DNA of 64,000 nt from contig CAWVRH010000014.1 in assembly GCA_963932545.1 (NCBI GenBank), forward strand, positions 3,112 through 67,111, in the 5' to 3' direction. Under the pieces are notes generated by a model, which saw nothing but the letters and a program-made list of their open reading frames with translations, made no database searches and had not been told where the DNA came from. Both the position numbers and the translations under genes were made by a program. Origin of the DNA: UBA8337 sp963932545. GTDB lineage: Bacteria > Pseudomonadota > Alphaproteobacteria > RS24. Positions 40,826 through 49,352 of the stretch are shown here, in pieces (the first letter of the stretch is position 1; every line of letters begins with the position of its first letter).

Positions 40826-41050
40826 TTATTCGCCCATAAAGCTGTCGAATTTCTTATTAAAGCGACTGACGCGACCAGCGCGGTCAACCAAGGCGCCTGT
40901 GCCTTTTGTCCAGGCTGGGTGCGTGGTTGGGTCGATGTCGAGGGTTAGCGTTGTGCCTTCCTCGCCATAAGTCGAGCGCGTCTGATAGGTCGTGCCATCG
41001 GTCATCGCTACGGTAATCATGTGATAATCGGGATGAATATCTTTTTTCAT
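40826..41050 (-). CDS. rpmE: 50S ribosomal protein L31
   Basis: This 74-residue protein begins MKKDIHPDYHMITVAMTDG and contains TRSTYG, DIDPTTHPAWTKGT and GRVSRFNKKF. It is bL31 of the cysteine-free, zinc-independent type. GAGGA lies eight bases before ATG 41050, so the longer reading to 41110 is unlikely. The gene is alone on the minus strand, divergent from the ABC exporter. Confidence 0.95.
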   Translation of the reverse strand: MKKDIHPDYHMITVAMTDGTTYQTRSTYGEEGTTLTLDIDPTTHPAWTKGTGALVDRAGRVSRFNKKFDSFMGE

Positions 41051-41211
41051 CTTTTCAATCCTCGCCCCAAGGGGGCTAAATAAAGGGCTAATAAAACTCG
41101 TGTGACGCACTATATAACGGACACGGGGCAGCGGCGCAAGCCTGTTTAATCAGGGCTGGTCGCTGGTCAAACAGGCTGCTATAAGCTGGCCATAGAAGCA
41201 ACAGGTGATAT

Positions 41212-43029
41212 GTGTCGAGAAATGACGCGGCGCAAGCCGTTACGCAAATGGAAGAAGATGCTAAACGCCGTCCGAAGACGCGCAGTGTGGCGCCCTTGCG
41301 AACTCTTGTGCCGTTTATCGCCCAATACCCAGGCCGTATTTTCGCCGCTTTCCTAGCTTTGTTGACCGCAACGTCCGCCACTTTGGCCATGCCGATTGCG
41401 GTGCGCTTTATGATCGACAATGGTTTTTCGTCGGAAGATGCCGCCTCAATTGATCGGTATTTTCTGGCCATGTTGGCCGTGGCTGTCGTTTTGGGTCTGG
41501 CAAGTGCCACACGGTTTTATTTTGTTTCGTGGATTGGTGAGCGCGTGACCGCAGATTTGCGCGCCGCCGTATATGCCCATATCACCACTTTATCCCCCGC
41601 CTTTTTTGAAGTGACCCGCACGGGCGAGGTATTGTCTCGCCTCACCGCCGACGTGACGCTGATTAAAACCGTGGTTGGCTCATCGGCTTCCATTGCGCTT
41701 CGCAACGCATTTATGTTTGTCGGCTCGGCCATCATGCTGGTTTATACCAGCGCTGGCTTGGCTGGTTTGGCGGCGCTAACTTTGCCTGCCGTCGTGGTGC
41801 CCGTGATTGTTTTTGGCCGCATGGTGCGCCGCCTAGCGCGCGCCAGCCAAGACCGCATTGCCGATACGGCCAGCCATGCCGCCGAAACCATTGGTGCCAT
41901 GCAGACCGTGCAAAGTTTTACCCATGAAGCCCAAGACCGCGCCGCCTTTAGCCAAGCGGTGGAGGGCTCGTTTGATACCGCTAAGCTTCGTATTTTGGCG
42001 CGCGCGGGCATGACGGCCATTGCTATTGTGCTGATTTTCTCCGGCGTGGTGGGCATTTTATGGCTCGGCGCGCAGAATGTTTTGCAAGGCGAGATGACGG
42101 GCGGCACTTTGGGACAATTTATTCTCTATGCGGTTCTCTGCGCCACGTCGATTGGTGCCTTGTCGGAAGTCTGGGGCGAAGTGCAATTGGCGGCAGGCGC
42201 GACCGAGCGTCTGGTCGAGATATTGCAAGTTGAGCCTGATATCAAAGCGCCTGAAAACCCGAAGCCTTTGGCGCAACCGGCCAAGGGCTCCATTCGGTTT
42301 GAAGACATTACGTTTCAATATCCTACGCGCCCCGATATTTCTGCGTTGGCTGGGTTCTCCCTTGAGGTAAGCCCGGGAGAAACCGTGGCTTTGGTGGGCG
42401 CTTCGGGCGCGGGCAAAAGCACCGTGTTTCAATTGCTATCGCGGTTTTATGATCCCCAGCAGGGCACTGTTTCCATCGATGGCATTGGCCTTTGCGATAT
42501 GACGCCGCAAACCGTGCGCGGCGCCCTTTCTGTGGTGCCGCAAGAAACCGTGGTGTTCGCCAAAACTGTGATGGACAACATCCGCTTTGGCCGCCCCGAG
42601 GCGAGCGCGGAAGAGGTCATCCAAGCCGCGAAAGCCGCGCAAGCCGATGAATTTATTACCCGTCTGCCTGACGGCTATGAGACCGAGCTTGGCGAACGGG
42701 GCGTGACGCTGTCTGGCGGCCAACGCCAACGTATCGCCATTGCGCGGGCCCTATTACGCAATGCGCCGGTTCTCTTGCTCGATGAAGCGACCAGTGCGCT
42801 GGATGCCGAAAGCGAAACCTTGGTGCAAAAAGCGCTGACCCATTTGATGGAAGGGCGCACCACCTTGGTGATTGCCCACCGCTTGGCCACAGTCTTGAAA
42901 GCCGACCGGATTATCGTCATGGAAAATGGTGCGGTAACGGCCATGGGTCGGCACGAAGAGTTGCTGAAACAAGGCGGGCTATATGCGCGCCTTGCTAATT
43001 TGCAGTTCAATCAGCAGGCCGCTGAATAG
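41212..43029 (+). CDS. ABC transporter, fused permease and ATPase (MsbA-like)
   Basis: This 605-residue protein is a half-size exporter. Six membrane helices lie in the first 330 residues, followed by an ATPase with the Walker A GASGAGKST, the Q-loop VPQETVVF, the signature LSGGQRQRIAIARALL, the Walker B VLLLDEATSALD and the H-loop VIAHRLATV. It probably works as a homodimer exporting a lipid or drug. It starts with GTG at 41212 after AGGTG, and the ATG at 41210 is in another frame. It is convergent with suhB. Confidence 0.92.
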   Translation: MSRNDAAQAVTQMEEDAKRRPKTRSVAPLRTLVPFIAQYPGRIFAAFLALLTATSATLAMPIAVRFMIDNGFSSEDAASIDRYFLAMLAVAVVLGLASATRFYFVSWIGERVTADLRAAVYAHITTLSPAFFEVTRTGEVLSRLTADVTLIKTVVGSSASIALRNAFMFVGSAIMLVYTSAGLAGLAALTLPAVVVPVIVFGRMVRRLARASQDRIADTASHAAETIGAMQTVQSFTHEAQDRAAFSQAVEGSFDTAKLRILARAGMTAIAIVLIFSGVVGILWLGAQNVLQGEMTGGTLGQFILYAVLCATSIGALSEVWGEVQLAAGATERLVEILQVEPDIKAPENPKPLAQPAKGSIRFEDITFQYPTRPDISALAGFSLEVSPGETVALVGASGAGKSTVFQLLSRFYDPQQGTVSIDGIGLCDMTPQTVRGALSVVPQETVVFAKTVMDNIRFGRPEASAEEVIQAAKAAQADEFITRLPDGYETELGERGVTLSGGQRQRIAIARALLRNAPVLLLDEATSALDAESETLVQKALTHLMEGRTTLVIAHRLATVLKADRIIVMENGAVTAMGRHEELLKQGGLYARLANLQFNQQAAE

Positions 43030-43036
43030 GTTTTAA

Positions 43037-43825
43037 TTATTTAATCAGGTGTTTTAAAAGCGCGCCATGCACAGCTTCATTGCCGGCTACGACATTGCCG
43101 GATTGTAAGCTTTTGTTGCGGTTTTTCTCATCGCTGACCAGACCGCCTGCTTCGCGCAAAAGCACGATGCCAGCTGCCATATTCCAAGGCGAGAGACCAA
43201 TTTCAACATAGCCGTCGAGGCGGCCCGCCGCGACATAGGCAAGGTCAAGAGCGGGCGATCCCATGGTACGGAAATCGCCAACTAGCGGCAGCAGATCGTC
43301 AGCCGAGATGGGGCTGTCGATGCGACCGTTTTTAGTGTCTTGCAAAAGCTTGCCGGTAGAGATAACGCAGTCTTGTAGTTTTTGGCGTCCCGCGACGCGC
43401 AAACGACCGCCGGGGCCATAGGCGCCTTGGCCGCGCTCGCCGTAAAATATCTCGTCGGTAATCGGGTTGTAAATCATGCCTGAAACCAAAGTGCCATCGC
43501 GCTCTAGCGCCACAGAAATGGCGAAATGCGGCATGCCGTGCATGAAGTTAGTGGTGCCATCGAGCGGGTCAATAATCCAGCGGTGGGTTTTATCCGCGCC
43601 TTCTACTTTGCCTTTTTCTTCCAGCAGGAAACCATACCCTGGACGCGCTTCGGAAAGCTCTTCGAATAGAATTTTCTCGGCTTTTAAATCGGCATTGGTA
43701 ACGAAATCGCCGGGGCCTTTTTTGGAAACTTGTAGGTTTTCAATTTCGCCAAAATCGCGGCGCAGCGCGCGGCCAGCCTTTTCGACGGCGCCACGCATAA
43801 CATTCATAATTGGGGATTGTGCCAT
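43037..43825 (-). CDS. suhB: inositol-1-monophosphatase family protein
   Basis: This 262-residue protein has GPGDFVTNADLKAEKI, the metal-binding Glu in FLLEEKG, IDPLDGTTNFMHGMPHFA and LSPWNMAAGIVLLREAGG. These are the full set of IMPase motifs. SuhB-type proteins dephosphorylate inositol phosphate, and in E. coli SuhB also assists rRNA transcription. The ATG comes one base after the efp stop, so the two are co-translated. Confidence 0.9.
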   Translation of the reverse strand: MAQSPIMNVMRGAVEKAGRALRRDFGEIENLQVSKKGPGDFVTNADLKAEKILFEELSEARPGYGFLLEEKGKVEGADKTHRWIIDPLDGTTNFMHGMPHFAISVALERDGTLVSGMIYNPITDEIFYGERGQGAYGPGGRLRVAGRQKLQDCVISTGKLLQDTKNGRIDSPISADDLLPLVGDFRTMGSPALDLAYVAAGRLDGYVEIGLSPWNMAAGIVLLREAGGLVSDEKNRNKSLQSGNVVAGNEAVHGALLKHLIK

Positions 43826-43826
43826 A

Positions 43827-44390
43827 TTACTCGGCTCGCTTCAGATAAGTGACTTCATTTGTGTCGACGATAATATTATCTCCGACGGCTAAAAACGGCG
43901 GTACCATAACTCGCACGCCATTGTTGCAAATGGCAGGTTTGTTTGAGGAAGCGGCGGTTTGACCCTTTACCACGGGCTCGGTTTCGGTAATTTCGAGCGT
44001 CACTTGGTCGGGTAGTTTCACACCGATGGATTTGCCTTCATGGCTTTCTACGACAACCATCATGCCGTCTTGTAAAAACGCGGCGCGCTCGCCAACAAAT
44101 TCGGTTTGCAGCTCAATTTGCTCATAGCTCGTGGTATCCATAAAGGCCAGCATGCCATCGGACTCGTAGAGGAATTGATAATCGGTTTGCTCTAGGCGGA
44201 CACGATCGACTTTATCGGCCGAGCGAAAGCGCTCATTAAGCTTTGATCCAGTGACTAAATTTTTCAGTTCAACTTGCGCGAAAGCCCCGCCCTTGCCGGG
44301 CTTTACGTGTTGCAATTTCACTGCCACCCATAGCTCAGTATTATGCTGGATAACATTTCCGGGACGAATTTCATTGCCATTAATTTTCAT
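43827..44390 (-). CDS. efp: elongation factor P
   Basis: This 187-residue protein has the EF-P three-domain layout: KINGNEIRPGNVIQHN, HVKPGKGGAFAQVELKNLVTG with the tip lysine in GKGGA, and the C-terminal RNA-binding-like domain ending VDTNEVTYLKRAE. EF-P relieves stalling at polyproline. The ATG at 44390 matches the family start, and a reading extended by 22 codons is unlikely. It lies between thiE and suhB. Confidence 0.96.
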   Translation of the reverse strand: MKINGNEIRPGNVIQHNTELWVAVKLQHVKPGKGGAFAQVELKNLVTGSKLNERFRSADKVDRVRLEQTDYQFLYESDGMLAFMDTTSYEQIELQTEFVGERAAFLQDGMMVVVESHEGKSIGVKLPDQVTLEITETEPVVKGQTAASSNKPAICNNGVRVMVPPFLAVGDNIIVDTNEVTYLKRAE

Positions 44391-44482
44391 GAGACTTGCC
44401 TTTGTTGCACCTTCGTGACGCTTGGATAGCATGGCGGCCCCATGCGGCAAAATCATTTATCGGATTTTGGCGTCCGCCGAAA

Positions 44483-45151
44483 TTATTCTTCAGACGATAG
44501 CGTGTCTTCTAGTCGATTGAACAGCGAGGCGAATAATTTGTTGAAAGTCACCACACCCGCTTCCGGCCCACCCGGATGTTGCCAGACGCCACTGGAGGCG
44601 GCGATAAAATCAGCGCCAGCCATAATCAGCGGCTCAGCGTTTTTCGGCGTAATACCGCCGATGGCGACGCAAGGTGGCTGCATCATTTCTTGCCACCACG
44701 TTAAAATATTTGCCGGCGCGGTGGTTTTAGCGTCTTTGGTTTGGGTTTCGTAAAACGCGCCAAAAGCGACATAATCGGCGCCAGCTTCACCGGCCAACAT
44801 CGCCTTATGGCGTGAGTTATGGCAGGTGATGCCGATGATTTTATCGTCGCCCAAAAGCGTGCGGGCTTGCGCATAGTCCATATCTTCTTGGCCTAGGTGG
44901 ACGCCATCGCAATCTAGCTGTTTGGCTAAATCGGGGCGGTCGTTCAAAATAAATGCCACATCATGGGCATGCGCTATCGGCATGAGGGTTTGGGTGGCGG
45001 CGATAATTTCTTCGTCGCTGGCTGGCTTTAGGCGCAATTGCAAGCTGGCCACATCGCCCGCCGCTAGGGTCGCGTTTAAGAGCGGCGCGAAACTATCGAG
45101 ATCGATTTTTGGCGGCGTAATTAGATAAAGCCTCGTTGCCGGACGGGTCAT
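44483..45151 (-). CDS. thiE: thiamine phosphate synthase
   Basis: This 222-residue TIM barrel has RLYLITPP at the start, LQLRLKPAS, FILNDRPDLA, CDGVHLGQEDM, GADYVAFGAFY and CVAIGGITPKN, the standard ThiE motifs. It joins HMP pyrophosphate and thiazole phosphate to thiamine phosphate. It is followed by efp after 92 bp and preceded by aroC after 31 bp. No other thiamine gene is in the window. Confidence 0.92.
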   Translation of the reverse strand: MTRPATRLYLITPPKIDLDSFAPLLNATLAAGDVASLQLRLKPASDEEIIAATQTLMPIAHAHDVAFILNDRPDLAKQLDCDGVHLGQEDMDYAQARTLLGDDKIIGITCHNSRHKAMLAGEAGADYVAFGAFYETQTKDAKTTAPANILTWWQEMMQPPCVAIGGITPKNAEPLIMAGADFIAASSGVWQHPGGPEAGVVTFNKLFASLFNRLEDTLSSEE

Positions 45152-45182
45152 AGGAGTTCCATAAGTTGGAGGAGAGAGCTGG

Positions 45183-46289
45183 CTATTCGCCGCTCTCGGG
45201 AAGGTTCATTGAATTGCCCATAAGCTGGCCGAGATGGCGCATTTTATGGTCGGCTAAAACGCAAGCCATCATCGCTTCGCCAACGGGCACAGCGCGAATG
45301 CCCACGCAAGGGTCGTGGCGACCTTTGGTGATAATCTCGGTTTCTTGCCCCTCAACATCCACGGTTTTGCGCGGCGTCAAAATGGAGGAGGTCGGCTTGA
45401 CCGCAAAGCGCACGCGAATGTCTTGGCCGGTAGAAATACCGCCCAAAATACCGCCCGCATGATTGCTATCAAAACCCGCTTGGCTCATTTCATCTGCATT
45501 GGCTTCGCCTGAGAGGGCGGCGGCGTCAAAGCCCTCGCCAATCTCCACGCCTTTTACGGCGTTGATGCTCATCATGGCGGCGGCTAAATCGGCATCGAGT
45601 TTACCGTAAACAGGCGCGCCCCATCCAACAGGCACGCCGCTGGCGACCACTTCGATAATGGCCCCGCAGCTCGAGCCTGCTTTGCGCACGCCATCGAGAT
45701 AGCTTTCCCATTGGCTGGCGGCTTCGGCATCGGGACACCAGAAGGGGTTGTTTTCGACTTCATCCCAGTTCCAATTGTCGCGATTAATTTTATGTGGTCC
45801 CATTTGCACCAAAGCGCCACGAATGGTGACGCCGCTTAAAACTCGGCGCGCGACAGCAGAGGCGGCCACGCGGGCAGCCGTCTCGCGCGCCGAAGAGCGC
45901 CCGCCGCCGCGATAATCGCGAATGCCGTATTTTTCAATATAGGTGAAGTCGGCATGGCCCGGGCGATATTTGTCTTTAATGTCGCCATAGTCCTTCGAAC
46001 GCTGGTCGGTGTTCTCAATCAGGAGCTGAATGGGCGTGCCCGTGGTCACTTGCTCACCGGTTTCGGGGTCTTGGAAAACGCCAGATAGAATTTTTACCGC
46101 ATCGGCTTCTTGTCGCTGGGTGGTGAAGCGATTTTGACCTGGTTTACGTTTGTCGAGATAGGTTTGAATATCCGCTTCGGTTAACGGCAAGCGCGCGGGG
46201 GCGCCGTCGATGACGCAGCCTAAAGCTGGCCCATGACTTTCGCCCCAGGTGGTAACACGGAATAAATGACCAAAACTATTATGCGACAT
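45183..46289 (-). CDS. aroC: chorismate synthase
   Basis: This 368-residue protein begins NSFGHLFRVTTWGESHGPALG and contains LDKRKPGQNRFTTQRQE, YRGGGRSSARETAARVAA and a C-terminal RHDPCVGIRAVPVGEAM. These are the AroC signatures. It converts EPSP to chorismate with reduced FMN, ending the shikimate pathway. It lies 10 bp after fabI in a minus-strand run. Confidence 0.96.
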   Translation of the reverse strand: MSHNSFGHLFRVTTWGESHGPALGCVIDGAPARLPLTEADIQTYLDKRKPGQNRFTTQRQEADAVKILSGVFQDPETGEQVTTGTPIQLLIENTDQRSKDYGDIKDKYRPGHADFTYIEKYGIRDYRGGGRSSARETAARVAASAVARRVLSGVTIRGALVQMGPHKINRDNWNWDEVENNPFWCPDAEAASQWESYLDGVRKAGSSCGAIIEVVASGVPVGWGAPVYGKLDADLAAAMMSINAVKGVEIGEGFDAAALSGEANADEMSQAGFDSNHAGGILGGISTGQDIRVRFAVKPTSSILTPRKTVDVEGQETEIITKGRHDPCVGIRAVPVGEAMMACVLADHKMRHLGQLMGNSMNLPESGE

Positions 46290-46299
46290 GGGGTGCTTT

Positions 46300-47118
46300 C
46301 TATTCGCCTTGTTGGTTTTTCGCGTCTTTCAATTCGTCAAACGCGGACATGCCGATGGTATTATAGCCCATGTCGACATAGTGAATTTCGCCCGACACGC
46401 CTTCCGACATATCGGAGAGTAGATAGACCGCCGAGCGGCCGACTTGTTCTTGCGTCACATTGCGGCGCATCGGCGCGTTGGCTTCGTTCCATTTTAGCAT
46501 CTCGCGGAAATCGCCAATACCAGCCGCCGCCAAAGTGCGGATCGGGCCTGCCGAAATAGAGTTCACGCGAATGCCTTTGGGCCCCAAGTCAGACGCCAAA
46601 TAGCGCACCGAGGCTTCCAGCGCGGCTTTGGCCACCCCCATGACATTGTAATGCGGGATGACTTTCGCCGCGCCATAATAAGACAGCGTCAGCATAGAGC
46701 CGCCTTCGCCCATCATTTTTTCGGCACGACAGGCCACGGCCGTGAAACTATAGCAGCTAATGTTCAACGCCTTATCGAAGGCTTGCGAGGAGGTGTCGAC
46801 ATAGCGACCCATCAACTCTTCTTTGCCAGCAAAAGCGATGGCGTGAACGACAAAATCTAATTTACCCCATTTGGCTTCTAGCTTTTCGAACAAAGCATCC
46901 ATGCTGGCTTCATCGGTGACATCGCAAGGCTCGATAAAATCAGAGCCGACGCTTTCGGCCAAAGGCTGGACGCGGCGTTGCAAAACTTCGCCTTGATAGG
47001 TGAAGGCCAATTCGGCGCCAGCATCCGCGCAAGCCTGCGCGATCCCCCATGCGATTGAGTTTTTATTGGCGACGCCCATAATCAGGCCGCGTTTTCCTTG
47101 CATTAGTTTCTGGCTCAT
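46300..47118 (-). CDS. fabI: enoyl-[acyl-carrier-protein] reductase (NADH)
   Basis: This 272-residue SDR has RGLIMGVANKNSIAWGIAQA, the catalytic SYYGAAKVIPHYNVMGVAKAAL arrangement (Tyr-x6-Lys) and the AGPIRTLAAAGI segment of FabI. It performs the last reduction in each cycle of fatty acid elongation and is the triclosan target. It leads the minus-strand unit fabI-aroC-thiE-efp-suhB, 85 bp downstream of a lipoprotein gene. Confidence 0.95.
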   Translation of the reverse strand: MSQKLMQGKRGLIMGVANKNSIAWGIAQACADAGAELAFTYQGEVLQRRVQPLAESVGSDFIEPCDVTDEASMDALFEKLEAKWGKLDFVVHAIAFAGKEELMGRYVDTSSQAFDKALNISCYSFTAVACRAEKMMGEGGSMLTLSYYGAAKVIPHYNVMGVAKAALEASVRYLASDLGPKGIRVNSISAGPIRTLAAAGIGDFREMLKWNEANAPMRRNVTQEQVGRSAVYLLSDMSEGVSGEIHYVDMGYNTIGMSAFDELKDAKNQQGE

Positions 47119-47203
47119 CGTGCTCTCACTAGAATAATTAAGACGCTCTATCTATAAACTGCCCCGCCGCAAAAGCCTAGAGCGTGGCATATATTTTCGC
47201 GCC

Positions 47204-47698
47204 CTAACGATTGTCTCGGCGATTAGTGGGGGTTAGGCGGATTTCAAGCAGGCGCAAGCGCTCGATAGCCGGCGCATAACCACCCTCGGCGGAACGCTTC
47301 AGCCAGAACAAGCCTTGTTTTGCATCATAAGCCAGCCTATCAGCGCGGATTTTGCCTTTGGGCGTGCCGGAGAAATACATCATCGCCAAATTCATTTGCG
47401 CTGGGGCAAAACCAAGGCGGGCGGCTTTTGTGTAATAGTCGCGGGCTGTCTCGGCATTTTTGGCCACGCCAAGGCCGTTTCGGTATAAATGGCCCATATT
47501 GCGCATAGCGGCAGGGTCGGTTTGGTTGGCCAAAATAGACCACTGGCTCAGCGCGGTCTGATAGTCTCCCGCGTCATAGGCGGCGCTGGCGGCGTTGAAA
47601 ACTTGCGCTCTTTCGAGCCCATTGAGGGGCGTCGTGCAAGCCGAAAGCCCCGCGCTGGTGAGGGCTAAAAATATCAGTAATTTGCAAGCGTGAGACAT
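47204..47698 (-). CDS. Sel1/TPR-repeat lipoprotein
   Basis: This 164-residue protein has a lipoprotein signal peptide (hydrophobic stretch followed by LSACTT, cleavage before Cys21). Three Sel1-type repeats follow, for example AMRNMGHLYRNGLGVAKNAETARDYYTKAA and the following APAQMNLAMMYFSG. It is probably anchored in the outer or inner membrane, facing the periplasm, and mediates protein contacts. Its partner is unknown. It is divergent from pdxH by 42 bp. Confidence 0.82.
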   Translation of the reverse strand: MSHACKLLIFLALTSAGLSACTTPLNGLERAQVFNAASAAYDAGDYQTALSQWSILANQTDPAAMRNMGHLYRNGLGVAKNAETARDYYTKAARLGFAPAQMNLAMMYFSGTPKGKIRADRLAYDAKQGLFWLKRSAEGGYAPAIERLRLLEIRLTPTNRRDNR

Positions 47699-47740
47699 GC
47701 AGCTATATATAAATCAACCCAAGCAATAAAGGAACGCCCC

Positions 47741-48367
47741 ATGAGCCATGCGCGTATTTTTGATATTTCAGACCCAAGCCAATTGCCGCGCCAGCCGATT
47801 GAGGTGTTCGACGATTGGCTGAACGAAGCTGCCGCCAGCGAACCCAATGATCCGAACGCTATGTCTTTGGCCACGGTGTCCGGCGACGGCATGCCGAATG
47901 TGCGGATGGTTTTGTTGAAAGGCCATGATGCGCGCGGGCTGGTGTTTTATACAAATTTAGAAAGCCGGAAAGGCGATGAACTGATGCAAGCGCCAAAAGC
48001 CGCTTTATGTTTTCATTGGAAGAGCCTGCACCGCCAAGTGCGAGTGCAAGGTTTGATAAGCGCTGTGGACGATGCTGAAGCCGATTCTTATTTCAACTCG
48101 CGCGGTCGCCAAAGTCGGTTGGGGGCTTGGGCCTCGATACAATCGCGCCCGCTGGCCTCGCGGGCTGAGTTGGAAGCGGCCTATGCCGAGGTGGACGCAA
48201 AACATCCGGGCGAAGATATTCCCCGCCCGCCGCATTGGTCAGGCCGGCGCGTTACGCCTTTGCAGTTTGAGTTTTGGCAAGATGGCGATCATCGCCTGCA
48301 TGACCGTTTGGTCTATAGCCGCACCGATGAGACGGCTGATTGGACGACCCAAAGGCTTTACCCATAG
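47741..48367 (+). CDS. pdxH: pyridoxamine 5'-phosphate oxidase
   Basis: This 208-residue protein has the FMN-binding SLATVSGDGMPNVRMVLLKG, VFYTNLESRKGDEL, ALCFHWKSLHRQVRVQG and the C-terminal PLQFEFWQDGDHRLHDRLVY...WTTQRLYP, all PdxH hallmarks. It makes pyridoxal phosphate from PMP or PNP. AAAGGA precedes ATG 47741, so the longer reading is unlikely. A CDF transporter gene follows 31 bp later. Confidence 0.95.
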   Translation: MSHARIFDISDPSQLPRQPIEVFDDWLNEAAASEPNDPNAMSLATVSGDGMPNVRMVLLKGHDARGLVFYTNLESRKGDELMQAPKAALCFHWKSLHRQVRVQGLISAVDDAEADSYFNSRGRQSRLGAWASIQSRPLASRAELEAAYAEVDAKHPGEDIPRPPHWSGRRVTPLQFEFWQDGDHRLHDRLVYSRTDETADWTTQRLYP

Positions 48368-48398
48368 AACCAAAAGGCCAGATGCGGTAAGATAGTCT

Positions 48399-49349
48399 AT
48401 GAGCCATAATCACGACCCAGAAAACAGCCAAACCTTGCACCATGACCCCCTCGGTCTGGAGCCGGGCAAGCGCGTGCAAGGCACGGCGCTTCTTGCGATT
48501 TTGGTCGCCAGCGTAATGATTGTGCTGAAGGGCGGCGCTTGGGTGCTGACCGGATCGGTGGCTTTGCTGGGCTCATTTCTTGATTCCATTATGGATTTAT
48601 CGCTATCGGTGATGAACTTTTTTGCCATCCGCCACGCGCAAACTCCCGCCGATGAAGAGCACCGTTTTGGCCATGGCAAAGCCGAAGCTCTGGCCGCGCT
48701 GGCACAAGGCGCGATGTTATCGCTTGCCGCTTTGTTTTTGGTTTATGAATCGGTGCAAGCGTTTCGCGCCCCGCAGGTTTTAAACGAGACGAGCATCGGG
48801 ATTATCGTTATTGCCATATCCATTGTGCTGACTTTCGGTTTGGTGGTGGTGCAACGCCGGGTCGCCAAAGCTACTCATTCGGTTGCCATTCATGCTGATA
48901 GTGCGCATTACGCGGGCGATTTATATATGAATGTGGGCGTGCTTGGCGCTTTGGTTTTATCGGGGCCTCTGGGCTTTGTTTATGCCGACCCTGTGTTGGG
49001 CGTGTTTGTGGCCGGACTTTTGGCCAGAAGCGCTTGGCAGGTTTTTACCGCCGCCGCCGATCAGCTGATGGATAGTGAGCTGGAGGATGAGACGCGCGAT
49101 AAAATCAAACAAATCATTCTCTCGCATCCAGATGTTTTGGGCTTGCATGATTTGCGCACGCGCCGCGCTGGCTTGTCGAGTTTCATCCAATGCCATATCG
49201 AGTTGGACGGCTCGATGACGCTCAACCAAGCACATAAGATTTCAGACAAGGTAGAGGCTTCTGTAATGCAGGCATTTCCTGGCGCCGAGGTTTTGGTGCA
49301 CCAAGACCCGGAAGGCCACGAAGAACTTACCGACCTACAACAAAGCTAA
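48399..49349 (+). CDS. cation diffusion facilitator transporter (FieF-like)
   Basis: This 316-residue protein has six hydrophobic helices. LDSIMDLSLSVMNFF (first metal site in helix 2), HRFGHGKAEALAALAQ and HADSAHYAGD (helix 5 site) are followed by a cytosolic metal-binding domain from about residue 215 with HDLRTRRAG and QCHIELDG. CDF proteins export Zn2+, Fe2+ or related ions in exchange for protons. The metal cannot be decided here. Confidence 0.92.
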   Translation: MSHNHDPENSQTLHHDPLGLEPGKRVQGTALLAILVASVMIVLKGGAWVLTGSVALLGSFLDSIMDLSLSVMNFFAIRHAQTPADEEHRFGHGKAEALAALAQGAMLSLAALFLVYESVQAFRAPQVLNETSIGIIVIAISIVLTFGLVVVQRRVAKATHSVAIHADSAHYAGDLYMNVGVLGALVLSGPLGFVYADPVLGVFVAGLLARSAWQVFTAAADQLMDSELEDETRDKIKQIILSHPDVLGLHDLRTRRAGLSSFIQCHIELDGSMTLNQAHKISDKVEASVMQAFPGAEVLVHQDPEGHEELTDLQQS

Positions 49350-49352
49350 TTT